Part shown: piece by piece, positions 1-9,051 of the stretch | How the letters are laid out: every line of letters begins with the position of its first letter | Numbering within the stretch: position 1 is the first letter of the stretch | Source: an uncultured Bacteroides sp. | Lineage (GTDB): Bacteria; Bacteroidota; Bacteroidia; Bacteroidales; Bacteroidaceae | Length of the DNA: 25,656 nt | Reading direction: 5' to 3' | Assembly: GCF_902491285.1 (NCBI RefSeq) | Contig: NZ_CABUHK010000075.1 | Span: forward strand, 1 to 25,656 | Notes under the pieces: model-generated | What the model saw: only the letters and a program-made list of their open reading frames with translations | Told to the model about the DNA's origin: nothing | Database searches by the model: none | Made by a program: the position numbers and the translations under genes

Positions 1-28
1 CCGGGATTATTTGATTAATTAATAACTC

Positions 29-47
29 GTCCCGATTTTAACGGGAC
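29..47. other. Short perfect hairpin, possible end of an upstream transcript
   Basis: GTCCCG (29-34) and CGGGAC (42-47) form a 6-bp stem around a 7-nt AT-rich loop. No T-run follows on either strand, so it is at best a weak terminator for a gene left of the window. I see no coding sequence in 1-211. Confidence 0.3.
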
Positions 48-120
48 ACTAGTGATTTCATAAATTCGATGAGGTTATCGGTGTGATTATTAGTTCAATA
101 TTAGTTTTATAAATGGAGAA

Positions 121-205
121 TTAGGCACGGATTACACGGATTTCACGGTTTTTCCTAAATATGTGTGCATATTGCAACAGCGTAATCCGTGTAATCCGTG
201 CCTAA
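121..205. repeat. REP-like inverted repeat with 22-bp perfect arms
   Basis: The arms at 121-142 and 184-205 are exact reverse complements, separated by 41 nt. The left arm begins TTAGGCACGGATTACACGG. It runs into a degenerate 9-bp tandem (CACGGATTA, CACGGATTT, CACGGTTTT) at 126-152. The right arm ends 6 nt beyond the stop codon of the GH43 gene, so it would form a very stable hairpin at the 3' end of that mRNA. No T-run follows on the minus strand. From general knowledge, closely related CGGATTACACGGATT-type palindromes are dispersed in Bacteroides and other bacterial genomes. Calling it REP-like is an inference, because its copy number cannot be seen here. Confidence 0.75.
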
Positions 206-211
206 AAATCA

Positions 212-2572
212 TCATTTCTCATAGATTTTCCATTCCCATAATCCGGCATCTCCCCTGCGGATATGAAGGCGAAGATAACGGGCTTTGCCAATGCCGTCAG
301 CTATATGAGGAGAGCATACCTGTACTTTTCCTTGTTCGGCACACGTCTGCCAATGCTTTCCGTCCATTGATTTCTCCAGTCTCCACGTATGTCCTTCGGT
401 GGGGCGGGTAAAGTAGAACTGACATTCGCTGATGTTGCGGATTTCTTTCAAGTCCGCCGTGATATAGGGACTGCTGTCCGTATCGGCAGCCATCCAGCGG
501 GTTCCATTTGATTCGTCGGCTACAGATGCAGCTTGATAAGTATGTGTACGCGTATAGCTTTTCACCGAGCCTTTATCCGGCAAAGGTTGGTTGGGCCGGG
601 TTTCGATATTGACAACGGAAGTGCGGGGAGCTTTCTCGCTGGAAGCATAAAAATGAGCCTGCAAGGCGAGGTTCGTCCGTGCCTCTTGCGGAGTTGTCAG
701 GTAGCCGACACCACGGATATCGGGGATTAAAGTCTTAATCGTTCCGTCGTCATTAAACTCCATGCGGTTGGCGTACACCTGGCGGGTAGTTCCGCCGTCC
801 CCATATTCAAGATAGAGAAAGATATATTCATCCGTTCCTTCGTCATAGAACACATTGCCGTGCCCCGGTCCCCATACCTGGTTTTCGGGAGAGGAAAATA
901 AAAAGATGTCGTTGCCTTCCGGCTTTACGAAGCCGGTAAGAGGGGATTCACGGCTCATCATATAGGCATTTGCATAATTCTGATGTCCGCTCAACGTATA
1001 AATATAGTAATAGATGCCTTTGCGCTTGAACAGAACAGGGCCTTCGGAATATCCCTGACGGGGTGTTTTCAGTGTTACCGGTTCCCCTTCCAAATGAAGC
1101 CTGTCCGCAGAAAGGCGTGCCGCGTTCCGGCGACGCCAGTAAATATATCCTGTACCGTCATCGTCAATAAAAGGTTCTCCGTCAATATCATCAATGAGAG
1201 CCGGGCTGTCGATACCGCCTTCTCCGAGAGCAAAAAGCCCCTTACCGTCGGCAAAACGGAAAGGCCCGTCCGGACGGTCTGCCACGAGCACATATGTTCC
1301 CATTTTCTCGTCCGGCTTCACGAATGTAGTGTACAGATAATATTTGCCGTCCTGTTCAATCACTCTTCCGGGAGCCCAGTAACGGAAATACCCTTTCTTC
1401 TTTTCACCTTTATCATTCGTATATTCATATTCCTTCGACCAGTCGAATGCGCTAATATGGGAACCTTCAAAGCTCCAGTTAACAAAGTCCTTCGATTTCC
1501 AGACGACAGGTGTTCCGGCACGGTTCAGACCGTAATCCAAATCGGTCGTTCCATACAGATAATATGTATCGCCGAACTTGGCTACGGAAGGGTCTGCCAC
1601 ATTATCGGGAATCAAAGGGTTGTAGTTGCGGTTGGCTTTCAGCACTTCCACTACGGAAATATCGACCGCAAAAGCTGTTCCGTGGCGGATACCCCGGGGA
1701 AAGGAAACCTGTTCGGAAACATCTTCCCACGTTTCGCCGTAATCCAGCGAACGGACAGCGCCATAACGGTGGTCACGGTATTTATCGAAATAGACATAGA
1801 GCGTATCGCCTACAAAAAGAGGAGCCGGGCCTTCTGCCCAGTATTTTCCTGTAATGGGTGCAGATACTTTGGTCGGGAATCCTTTCGCTATCTTCTTCGT
1901 GCGTGTAACACGCAGATTCTTTTCCGGCGGATTGGAATTTTCGTTCTTCACTACCATTATCAGGTCTTCATGCTTCGGGTCTTTCACAATGGCAGCGTCA
2001 ATTACGCTGAAATCAGGATTGAAGAACATCTTTGTCTTTGAGAAAGTACGGAAGTCTTTTGTCGTCACATAATAAATGCGATGATTCAGTCCCTTCTCGC
2101 TTTCGCTGGTCGGCACTTCCTTGTGACGACCGGGGATGGTGGTAGCCCAAAAGATATAGTAAGTCTGCGAAGATTCGTCATAGAACAGTTCGGGCGCCCA
2201 ACAATTATGGGCTTCCGGCTCATGCATCATCACCGGAATGGCTTGCTGTTCACTCCAGTGAATCAGGTCGCGGGAAGAGGCATATCCGATAATCCGGTCT
2301 GTCCAACTGGAAGTCCATACCATATGGAACGTTCCGTCCGGAGCCTGACAAATGCTCGGGTCACGCATTAATTTATCTTTACCGACAGAGGGTGTCAGAT
2401 AAGAGCGTCCGCCATTCAGGGGCAGCCAGTTTAATCCGTCGTAACTGTATGCCAAATGCAGTCCGTCCTTACTGCCATTGATAAAATAAGAAAAGAGATA
2501 GGCTTTCTCACCGGCAAAGATTGTCATTATCGACCAAAGACTGAGAGCTATCCAGACAAATACTTTTTTCAT
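212..2572 (-). CDS. Secreted glycoside hydrolase with two GH43-type domains and a C-terminal F5/8C-like module
   Basis: This is a 786-residue protein. Residues 1-20 are a signal peptide (MKKVFVWIALSLWSIMTIFA). Two five-bladed propeller domains of GH43 type follow, at about 22-310 and 318-625. A discoidin (F5/8 type C) like module lies at about 632-786. Both propellers keep the three acidic residues expected of GH43: Asp71 (RDPS), Asp192 (VIDAA) and Glu247 (AEGP) in the first; Asp327 (ADPS), Asp455 (GIDSPA) and Glu510 (SEGP) in the second. GH43 enzymes are inverting and act mostly on alpha-L-arabinofuranosides, beta-xylosides or beta-galactans. With a pectin operon next door, arabinan or galactan side chains are the likely substrate, but the subfamily cannot be set by eye. 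The frame stays open 15 codons further upstream to 2617. The ATG at 2572 is preferred because it starts the signal peptide, has AAAGGA upstream, and the predicted promoter overlaps the longer version. Confidence 0.93.
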   Translation of the reverse strand: MKKVFVWIALSLWSIMTIFAGEKAYLFSYFINGSKDGLHLAYSYDGLNWLPLNGGRSYLTPSVGKDKLMRDPSICQAPDGTFHMVWTSSWTDRIIGYASSRDLIHWSEQQAIPVMMHEPEAHNCWAPELFYDESSQTYYIFWATTIPGRHKEVPTSESEKGLNHRIYYVTTKDFRTFSKTKMFFNPDFSVIDAAIVKDPKHEDLIMVVKNENSNPPEKNLRVTRTKKIAKGFPTKVSAPITGKYWAEGPAPLFVGDTLYVYFDKYRDHRYGAVRSLDYGETWEDVSEQVSFPRGIRHGTAFAVDISVVEVLKANRNYNPLIPDNVADPSVAKFGDTYYLYGTTDLDYGLNRAGTPVVWKSKDFVNWSFEGSHISAFDWSKEYEYTNDKGEKKKGYFRYWAPGRVIEQDGKYYLYTTFVKPDEKMGTYVLVADRPDGPFRFADGKGLFALGEGGIDSPALIDDIDGEPFIDDDGTGYIYWRRRNAARLSADRLHLEGEPVTLKTPRQGYSEGPVLFKRKGIYYYIYTLSGHQNYANAYMMSRESPLTGFVKPEGNDIFLFSSPENQVWGPGHGNVFYDEGTDEYIFLYLEYGDGGTTRQVYANRMEFNDDGTIKTLIPDIRGVGYLTTPQEARTNLALQAHFYASSEKAPRTSVVNIETRPNQPLPDKGSVKSYTRTHTYQAASVADESNGTRWMAADTDSSPYITADLKEIRNISECQFYFTRPTEGHTWRLEKSMDGKHWQTCAEQGKVQVCSPHIADGIGKARYLRLHIRRGDAGLWEWKIYEK

Positions 2573-2601
2573 GGTTCCTTTTAAGATTAAAAAGTTTACT
2601 T

Positions 2602-2634
2602 CGCAAATATAGGGCATCCCGCAAACTCCTCAAA
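2602..2634 (-). promoter_or_regulatory. Bacteroides-type promoter of the GH43 gene
   Basis: Read on the minus strand, TATATTTGC (2611 down to 2603) matches the -7 consensus TAnnTTTG. TTTG at 2634-2631 matches the -33 box. The spacing is 19 bp, within the usual 19-21. Transcription would start near 2596, giving a leader of about 24 nt that carries the AAAGGA ribosome-binding site before the ATG at 2572. Confidence 0.75.
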
Positions 2635-2787
2635 GGCAAAGGGCATGGACAATATTTCAAATACATGTAGTTTTGTACACCAACCACCCAATAAGCCCAT
2701 TTTGATACAATATTCTATGTATCTGTACATCTTTCTATTTACCAAACCTTTAAAAAGCCCTACTTTAGCGGCAGATTTTCAGAAGAA
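2635..2787 (+). promoter_or_regulatory. Divergent control region upstream of the pectin operon
   Basis: This AT-rich region separates the GH43 gene from the rightward operon. TAGTTTTG at 2668-2675 matches the -7 consensus on the + strand, but no TTTG lies at the correct -33 distance, so the promoter is likely activator-dependent if it is real. It would give a leader of about 105 nt. A shorter-leader alternative around TACATCTTT (2726-2734), with TTTG at 2701-2704, fits the consensus less well. No regulator gene is present to name the operator. Confidence 0.35.
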
Positions 2788-5691
2788 ATGAAAAACATAT
2801 CAATCCTATATATCATGAAACGACTTTTAGTAAGTATTGCTATCGTATTTGCCGCCATACTGACCGCAGTGGGGCAAAATCATTCTTTCAGCTTATCCGG
2901 CAAGTGGAACTTCCAGATAGACCGGGAAGATATCGGCGTCAGGGAACAATGGTTCAAAAAATCCCTCGACGACTCTATCAACCTGCCCGGCTCCATGCCC
3001 GAAAAGCTAAAGGGGGATGAAGTAACCGCCCGCACCCAATGGACGGGAAGCCTCTACGACAGTTCTTACTACTTCAACCCATATATGGAAAAATACAGAA
3101 TAGAGGGACAAGTGAAACTCCCCTTCTTCCTGACTCCCGACAAACATTATGTAGGCGTAGCCTGGTATCAAAAGAAAGTTACAATCCCTTCCAACTGGAA
3201 AGGGGAAAGAATCTCCCTTTTCCTGGAACGTCCGCATATCGAAACCACAGTTTGGGTAAACCAAAAGGAACTCGGTATGCAGAACAGCCTTTGTGTTCCT
3301 CACGTCTATGACCTGACTTCTGCAGTCGCCCCCGGAAAGACGTGTCTGATTACTATCCGCATTGACAACCGCATCAAGGAAATCAACGTAGGCCCCGACT
3401 CCCACAGTATCACCGACCAGACGCAAGGCAACTGGAACGGTATCGTCGGACGAATCGAATTGCAAGCTACACCGAAAATACACTTTGAGAACATTCAGGT
3501 ATATCCCGATTTGAGCAATCAGAAAGCGCTGGTACGTATGAATGTACAGTCCGCTTCTTCCGCCAAAGGAGAAATCATGCTTTCTGCCGAGAGTTTCAAC
3601 ACGGACATCCGGCACAAAGTTGCTCCCGTACAGCAAACTTTCAATATCCGTCCGGGAGACAATGCGGTCGAGATGGAACTTCCGATGGGAAAGGATTTCC
3701 TGACATGGGATGAATTCAGCCCTGCACTCTATAAACTGACGGCTACGTTGAGCAATGGCAAACAGACGGATACAAAGCAGGTGCAGTTCGGTATGCGCGA
3801 CTTCAAGATAGAAGGAAAATGGTTCTACGTGAACGGCAGAAAGACAATGCTTCGCGGCACGGTAGAAAACTGTGATTTCCCGTTGACAGGCTATGCGCCG
3901 ATGGATGTAGCTTCCTGGGAACGGGTATTCCGCATTTGCCGCAACTACGGGTTGAACCATATGCGTTTCCACTCTTTCTGTCCGCCGGAAGCGGCTTTTA
4001 TCGCTGCCGACCTTGTAGGGTTCTACCTGCAACCGGAAGGGCCGAGCTGGCCGAATCATGGGCCGAAGCTGGGCAACGGACAGCCGATTGACAAGTACTT
4101 GATGGATGAAACGATTGCTTTGACGAAAGAATATGGGAATTATGCTTCTTATTGTATGCTGGCTTGCGGCAATGAGCCTTCCGGTCGTTGGGTAGCATGG
4201 GTAAGCAAGTTTGTGGATTATTGGAAAGCGACCGACCCGCGTCATGTATATACGGGAGCTTCCGTAGGAAATAGCTGGCAGTGGCAGCCTCACAATGAAT
4301 TTCATGTGAAAGCCGGAGCACGAGGATTGAGTTGGGCAGGTGCGCGCCCGGAAAGTATGTCGGACTACCATGCAAGGATAGATACGGTAAAACAGCCGTA
4401 TGTATCGCATGAGACGGGGCAGTGGTGCGTATTCCCGAATTTCAATGAAATCCGTAAGTACACCGGAGTCAACAAAGCGAAGAATTTTGAAATCTTCCGG
4501 GATATTCTGAATGACAACCACATGGGAAGCCAAAGTTATGACTTTATGATGGCTTCGGGCAAACTTCAGGCTCTCTGCTACAAGCATGAGATTGAAAAGA
4601 CATTGCGCACTCCCGATTATGCCGGATTCCAGTTGTTGGCTCTCAATGATTATTCCGGTCAGGGGACTGCATTGGTCGGTGTATTGGACGTATTCTTTGA
4701 AGAAAAAGGATATATCAACGCAGAACAATTCAGACGTTTTTGCAGTCCGACTGTGCCATTGGCGCGTATCCCGAAATTTGTATATGCCAATAACGAAACA
4801 TTCCATGCCGACATCGAAGTGTCTCATTTCGGGGCAGCTCCTTTGCAGGAAGCAAAAACCGTTTATATCATTAAGGATAAGTTGGGGAAAGTATATGCTC
4901 ATGGAAGTGTAGGTACTCACAATATACCTATTGGTAATCTCTGTTCTTTGGGTAGTGTGGATATGGATTTAGCAGAAGTCACTACTCCGCAGAAACTTAA
5001 TCTGGAAGTACGCATCGAAGGCAGTGACGCCGTGAACGACTGGGATTTTTGGGTATATCCCGCGCAAGTGGAGTTGACGCAAGGTGATGTTTATACCACG
5101 GATACGCTGGATGCAAAGGCTTTATCGGTATTGCAGGAAGGTGGAAATGTTCTGATTACGGCAGCCGGAAAGATTCAATACGGCAAAGAAGTCAAACAAT
5201 ACTTTACTCCGGTATTCTGGAACACTTCCTGGTTCAAGATGCGCCCGCCGCACACGACGGGTATCTTCGTGAACGAATATCATCCGCTTTTCCGCCAATT
5301 CCCGACGGAATATCACAGCAACCTGCAATGGTGGGAACTACTGAATAAAGCACAGGTGATGCAGTTCACCGATTTTCCGGCAGAGTTCCAGCCGACTATC
5401 CAGAGCATTGATACGTGGTTTATCAGTCGCAAAATAGGAATGTTGTTTGAAGCAAAGGTATTGAACGGAAAGTTACTGATGACCAGCATGGACATTACTT
5501 CACAACCGGAGAAAAGAATCGTTGCCCGGCAGATGCACAAAGCAATCCTGGATTATATGAATTCGGATGCTTTCCGCCCGTCAACGGTAATAACACCGGA
5601 GCAGATACAAACGCTGTTTACTAAAGTAGCGGGAGATGTGAAGTCTTATACCAAAGACTCGCCCGACGAACTGAAACCGAAGATTAACTAA
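2788..5691 (+). CDS. Secreted GH2-family glycoside hydrolase
   Basis: This is a 967-residue exported enzyme, first gene of the operon. A signal peptide ends near residue 29 (LTAVGQ). A GH2 jelly-roll sugar-binding domain lies at about 35-228, an Ig-like domain at 230-335, and a TIM barrel at about 336-650. The acid/base is Glu463 in the motif GNEP and the nucleophile is Glu542 in SHETGQW, as expected for retaining GH2 enzymes. After the barrel comes an Ig-like region (about 660-760). A C-terminal domain (about 763-945) has an alternating alpha/beta look resembling glutamine-amidotransferase-like folds. GH2 covers beta-galactosidase, beta-glucuronidase, beta-galacturonidase and related activities. 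The context favours a beta-linked pectin sugar, but specificity is not readable. An in-frame ATG at 2815 begins the signal peptide core and is an alternative start. The start at 2788 has only AGAAGAA directly before it. Confidence 0.92.
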   Translation: MKNISILYIMKRLLVSIAIVFAAILTAVGQNHSFSLSGKWNFQIDREDIGVREQWFKKSLDDSINLPGSMPEKLKGDEVTARTQWTGSLYDSSYYFNPYMEKYRIEGQVKLPFFLTPDKHYVGVAWYQKKVTIPSNWKGERISLFLERPHIETTVWVNQKELGMQNSLCVPHVYDLTSAVAPGKTCLITIRIDNRIKEINVGPDSHSITDQTQGNWNGIVGRIELQATPKIHFENIQVYPDLSNQKALVRMNVQSASSAKGEIMLSAESFNTDIRHKVAPVQQTFNIRPGDNAVEMELPMGKDFLTWDEFSPALYKLTATLSNGKQTDTKQVQFGMRDFKIEGKWFYVNGRKTMLRGTVENCDFPLTGYAPMDVASWERVFRICRNYGLNHMRFHSFCPPEAAFIAADLVGFYLQPEGPSWPNHGPKLGNGQPIDKYLMDETIALTKEYGNYASYCMLACGNEPSGRWVAWVSKFVDYWKATDPRHVYTGASVGNSWQWQPHNEFHVKAGARGLSWAGARPESMSDYHARIDTVKQPYVSHETGQWCVFPNFNEIRKYTGVNKAKNFEIFRDILNDNHMGSQSYDFMMASGKLQALCYKHEIEKTLRTPDYAGFQLLALNDYSGQGTALVGVLDVFFEEKGYINAEQFRRFCSPTVPLARIPKFVYANNETFHADIEVSHFGAAPLQEAKTVYIIKDKLGKVYAHGSVGTHNIPIGNLCSLGSVDMDLAEVTTPQKLNLEVRIEGSDAVNDWDFWVYPAQVELTQGDVYTTDTLDAKALSVLQEGGNVLITAAGKIQYGKEVKQYFTPVFWNTSWFKMRPPHTTGIFVNEYHPLFRQFPTEYHSNLQWWELLNKAQVMQFTDFPAEFQPTIQSIDTWFISRKIGMLFEAKVLNGKLLMTSMDITSQPEKRIVARQMHKAILDYMNSDAFRPSTVITPEQIQTLFTKVAGDVKSYTKDSPDELKPKIN

Positions 5692-5735
5692 ACGGAAATT
5701 ATCCAACAAACCAATATACATTAATCTATATTATA

Positions 5736-6980
5736 ATGAAAACTACTATCATAGGCTTACTACTTCTGGCAACGATAACTGCCAATGCCCAAGAAGGAGA
5801 AGAAGTCCGAACCTACCAACTGTCGGACGCACCACGATATAGCGAGGAGACGGGATACGGATACGACCTCATCGCCACCCCCGAAAAAGGAAATAAAGCA
5901 CCTTTCTTTTTCTCTGTCCGCGTACCGGACGGAAACTATAAAGTGACCGTACGCCTCGGAAGCAAGAAGCAGGCAGGAGTGACAACTGTACGGGGAGAAT
6001 CCCGTCGCCTGTTCGTTGAGAATCTGCCGACAAAGAAAGGTCAGTTCATAGACGAGACGTTTATCATCAACAAGCGGAATCCCCGCATCTCCGAGAAAGA
6101 ATCCGTGCGCATCAAACCACGCGAGAAAACCAAATTGAACTGGGATGATAAATTGACACTGGAATTCAACGGTGATGCACCCGTATGCCAGAGTATCAAT
6201 ATAGAACCCGCCGACCCGTCAGTTATCACTGTTTTTCTATGCGGTAACAGTACGGTAGTAGACCAGGATAACGAACCGTGGGCCAGTTGGGGACAGATGA
6301 TTCCCCATTTCTTCGGAACAGATGTCTGCATTGCCAATTATGCGGAATCCGGCGAATCAGCCAATACCTTTATCGGAGCAGGACGCCTGAAAAAAGCATT
6401 GAGCCAAATGAAGAAAGGCGATTATCTCTTTATGGAGTTCGGACATAACGACCAGAAACAGAAAGGGCCCGGCAAAGGAGCGTATTACTCTTTTATGACC
6501 AGCCTGAAAACATTCATTGACGAAGCCCGTGCACGTGGAGCACACCCCGTACTGGTCACTCCCACCCAACGCCGGAGTTTTGACGCAACCGGACATATCC
6601 GCGACACGCACGAAGACTACCCGGAAGCCATGCGCTGGCTTGCCGCCAAGGAGAACGTGCCATTGATTGACCTCAACGAAATGACCCGCACGCTCTATGA
6701 AGCCCTCGGCCCCGAAACGTCCAAACGTGCTTTCGTACATTATCCGGCAGGCACTTATCCGGGACAGACCAAGGATTTTGCCGACAACACCCACTTCAAT
6801 CCTTACGGGGCTTATCAGATAGCCCAATGTGTGATTGAAGGAATGAAGAAAGCCGTTCCCGAACTGGCGAAATATCTGAAAATCGACCCGGCATACAATC
6901 CGGCACACCCGGATGATGTGAATACTTTCCACTGGAACGAATCACCTTTCACAGAAATAGAGAAACCGGACGGAAATTAA
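5736..6980 (+). CDS. Rhamnogalacturonan acetylesterase (CE12-type SGNH hydrolase)
   Basis: This 414-residue protein has a signal peptide ending at about residue 18 (TANAQ). It would remove O-acetyl groups from galacturonate in rhamnogalacturonan, opening the backbone to the GH28 and GH106 enzymes encoded downstream. An N-terminal beta-sandwich at about 22-158 resembles carbohydrate-binding modules of the galactose-binding type. The SGNH domain at about 163-380 shows block I GNST with nucleophile Ser172, the block II glycine in ESGES (206), block III GHND with Asn238, and block V DNTHF with Asp350 and His353. The catalytic set is complete. The gene lies 44 nt after the GH2 gene and 21 nt before the GH28 lipoprotein start. 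Acetyl specificity is inferred from family resemblance and neighbours. Confidence 0.9.
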   Translation: MKTTIIGLLLLATITANAQEGEEVRTYQLSDAPRYSEETGYGYDLIATPEKGNKAPFFFSVRVPDGNYKVTVRLGSKKQAGVTTVRGESRRLFVENLPTKKGQFIDETFIINKRNPRISEKESVRIKPREKTKLNWDDKLTLEFNGDAPVCQSINIEPADPSVITVFLCGNSTVVDQDNEPWASWGQMIPHFFGTDVCIANYAESGESANTFIGAGRLKKALSQMKKGDYLFMEFGHNDQKQKGPGKGAYYSFMTSLKTFIDEARARGAHPVLVTPTQRRSFDATGHIRDTHEDYPEAMRWLAAKENVPLIDLNEMTRTLYEALGPETSKRAFVHYPAGTYPGQTKDFADNTHFNPYGAYQIAQCVIEGMKKAVPELAKYLKIDPAYNPAHPDDVNTFHWNESPFTEIEKPDGN

Positions 6981-7001
6981 AGAATCCCAATATTGACCGA
7001 T

Positions 7002-8525
7002 ATGAAAAGTAAAAGCATCTTTCCCCTACTTCTAGCAGGCACGTTTTTTATAGCATGTACTCCAGCCAAACAAGCAGGAAGCAACAGCTTCGAATGGGGA
7101 CAGGTTCCGCAGCAACCGGATTTGTCGTGGGCGGACAGCGTAGGAAGCCGGCAAACTCCCGGAAACAACCATCTTTTATCCGCCAATTCTTTTGGCGCAG
7201 TAGCAGACAGCACAGTGCTCAGCACGGAAGCTATCCAGAAAGCAATCGACAGTTGTGCCGTCTCCGGCGGGGGAACCGTCACTCTCCAGCCCGGATATTA
7301 TCAGACCGGGGCACTGTTCATTAAAAGCGGTGTCAACCTGCAACTGGACAAAGGCGTCACCCTACTCGCCAGCCCCCATATCCAGTATTATCCCGAATTC
7401 CGCTCACGAATTGCGGGTATCGAGATGACATGGCCGGCAGCAGTAATAAACATTGTCAACGAGAAGAACGCCGCTGTCAGCGGAGAAGGGACTTTGGACT
7501 GCCGGGGAAAAGTCTTTTGGGACAAATATTGGGAAATGCGCAAAGAATACGAAACGAAAGGGTTGCGCTGGATTGTAGATTACGACTGCAAACGTGTGCG
7601 GGGTATTCTTGTGGAACGCAGTTCGGATGTCACCTTAAAAGGATTCACCCTGATGCGTACCGGCTTTTGGGGATGTCAGATTCTTTATTCCAACTATTGC
7701 ACCATAGACGGACTGACGATTAATAATAATATAGGCGGTCACGGCCCGAGCACGGACGGCATCGACATAGATTCTTCCTGCAACATTCTGATAGAGAACT
7801 GCGATGTAGACTGTAACGACGACAATATCTGTATCAAATCGGGACGGGACGCGGACGGTTTGCGGGTGAATCTTCCTACGGAGAACGTGGTGATTCGCAA
7901 TTGCATTGCCCGCAAGGGCGCCGGACTTATCACCTGCGGCAGCGAAACTTCCGGCAGTATCCGGAATGTATTGGGCTATAACCTCGAAGCTGCCGGCACT
8001 TCCGCCGTGCTCCGTCTGAAAAGCGCCATGAACCGCGGTGGGACAATCGAAAACATCTACATGACTAACGTAAAAGCCGAAAACGTCCGCCACGTACTGG
8101 CAGCAGACTTGAACTGGAACCCCAGTTACAGTTACAGCACTCTTCCCAAAGAGTATGAAGGCCAGGAAATCCCGGAACACTGGAAAGTTATGCTGACTCC
8201 GGTAGTACCCCCCGAAAAGGGATACCCACGCTTCCGCAACGTATATGTATCGCGGATTAAAGCCGAGAACGTAGACGAATTTATCTCTGCTTCGGGATGG
8301 AACGACTCTTTGCGTCTGGAAAATTTCTATCTTTACGCCATCGAAGCACAGGCTAGGAAACCGGGTAAAATCTGCTATACGAAGAATTTCAACCTGTCGG
8401 AGATTACATTGGACGTAACAGAGAAAGACGCTATCGAACTAAAGGAAAATGAACAAAGTAATATCAAATTCAACTATGCTGAAACAACTCCTGACCATCG
8501 TACTGCTGGGAATCTTGCTCATTGA
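7002..8525 (+). CDS. GH28 lipoprotein (polygalacturonase / rhamnogalacturonan hydrolase family)
   Basis: This is a 507-residue predicted lipoprotein. [19 protein letters not shown] is a lipoprotein signal with Cys19 as the lipidated residue. A TTG three codons upstream (6993) keeps the frame open, but the ATG is preferred. The parallel beta-helix spans about 60-470. GH28 catalytic carboxylates are present: Asp252 in STDGID, Asp273-Asp274 in CNDDN, and the substrate-binding RLK at 338-340. The third motif, usually GHG with a conserved histidine, reads GAG here (Ala307) before LITCGSE. Retained carboxylates suggest activity, and the missing histidine suggests a shifted specificity within GH28. 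Likely substrates are galacturonosyl linkages in rhamnogalacturonan oligosaccharides at the cell surface or in the periplasm. The 3' end overlaps the next gene by 77 nt. Confidence 0.92.
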   Translation: MKSKSIFPLLLAGTFFIACTPAKQAGSNSFEWGQVPQQPDLSWADSVGSRQTPGNNHLLSANSFGAVADSTVLSTEAIQKAIDSCAVSGGGTVTLQPGYYQTGALFIKSGVNLQLDKGVTLLASPHIQYYPEFRSRIAGIEMTWPAAVINIVNEKNAAVSGEGTLDCRGKVFWDKYWEMRKEYETKGLRWIVDYDCKRVRGILVERSSDVTLKGFTLMRTGFWGCQILYSNYCTIDGLTINNNIGGHGPSTDGIDIDSSCNILIENCDVDCNDDNICIKSGRDADGLRVNLPTENVVIRNCIARKGAGLITCGSETSGSIRNVLGYNLEAAGTSAVLRLKSAMNRGGTIENIYMTNVKAENVRHVLAADLNWNPSYSYSTLPKEYEGQEIPEHWKVMLTPVVPPEKGYPRFRNVYVSRIKAENVDEFISASGWNDSLRLENFYLYAIEAQARKPGKICYTKNFNLSEITLDVTEKDAIELKENEQSNIKFNYAETTPDHRTAGNLAH

Positions 8526-9051
8526 TGCGCAAGCACAGTCTCTGACACCGCCTGCCGGTACTTTCAAGCTGGGAATATCGAAAGGAAACGAAAGCCACTG
8601 GCTGCAACCTAAGGAAAAGACACCGGGGATTACTTTCCAATGGAAAGCCTTGCCCGATACCCGTGGATTTATACTGGAAATAGAGGTAGCTTCCTCTCCC
8701 AAAGCCGATGCTTTATTCTGGAGCTTCGGCGATTGCCGGCCGGATGCGGACGTGAATGTGTTTAGTGTGGAAGGACAGGCTTTTACCTGCTATTACGGAG
8801 AAAGCATGAAATTACGGACTGTACAGGCGGTCACTCCTACCGACGATATCCGCCTGAGCAACGGGCACAAGGACGAAACTCCCCTGATGCTTTATGAATC
8901 AGGAAAACGAACCGACCGCCCCGTACTGGCGGGACGTTGCCCGCTCGTTCCCGGCAGCAGGATTTATTTCTGCTTCTATGAGCAGAATGAGAAGGCGGAT
9001 TATAACTACTATATGTTACCGGATATTTTTGCCCAAACCGACAAAAAATGA
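8449..9051 (+). CDS. Small secreted protein of unknown function in the pectin operon
   Basis: This is a 200-residue exported protein. It opens with a signal peptide whose hydrophobic core is [12 protein letters not shown], cleaved after about residue 29 (AQA). The mature part (about 170 residues) is predicted to be beta-rich, with several aromatic and Gly/Pro turns, and has no catalytic motif I recognise. I cannot assign a family. It could be a stand-alone copy of a beta-sandwich domain found at the N-terminus of larger Bacteroides enzymes, but that is a weak impression. The start at 8449 has a good AAAGGA ribosome-binding site 2 nt upstream and lies inside the GH28 gene (77-nt overlap). An ATG at 8476 starts the signal core and is the alternative. 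The stop overlaps the next start by 4 nt (ATGA), indicating translational coupling. Confidence 0.85.
   Translation: MNKVISNSTMLKQLLTIVLLGILLIDAQAQSLTPPAGTFKLGISKGNESHWLQPKEKTPGITFQWKALPDTRGFILEIEVASSPKADALFWSFGDCRPDADVNVFSVEGQAFTCYYGESMKLRTVQAVTPTDDIRLSNGHKDETPLMLYESGKRTDRPVLAGRCPLVPGSRIYFCFYEQNEKADYNYYMLPDIFAQTDKK

Noticed and set aside
121..205. Intrinsic terminator of the GH43 gene
   Set aside because: The hairpin is strong, but it has a 41-nt loop and no T-run on the minus strand. It is better described as a dispersed-repeat type palindrome.
983..2041. Long open frame antisense to the GH43 gene
   Set aside because: It has no recognisable domain, and the opposite strand encodes a complete enzyme with a promoter.
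2573..2617. Longer N-terminus for the GH43 protein
   Set aside because: The extra 15 codons overlap the -7 box and predicted transcription start, and would bury the signal peptide.
3007..4920. Long open frame antisense to the GH2 gene
   Set aside because: It is a shadow of the GH2 coding frame: rich in Arg, His and Cys, with no domain pattern and no ribosome-binding site. The + strand protein has full catalytic motifs.
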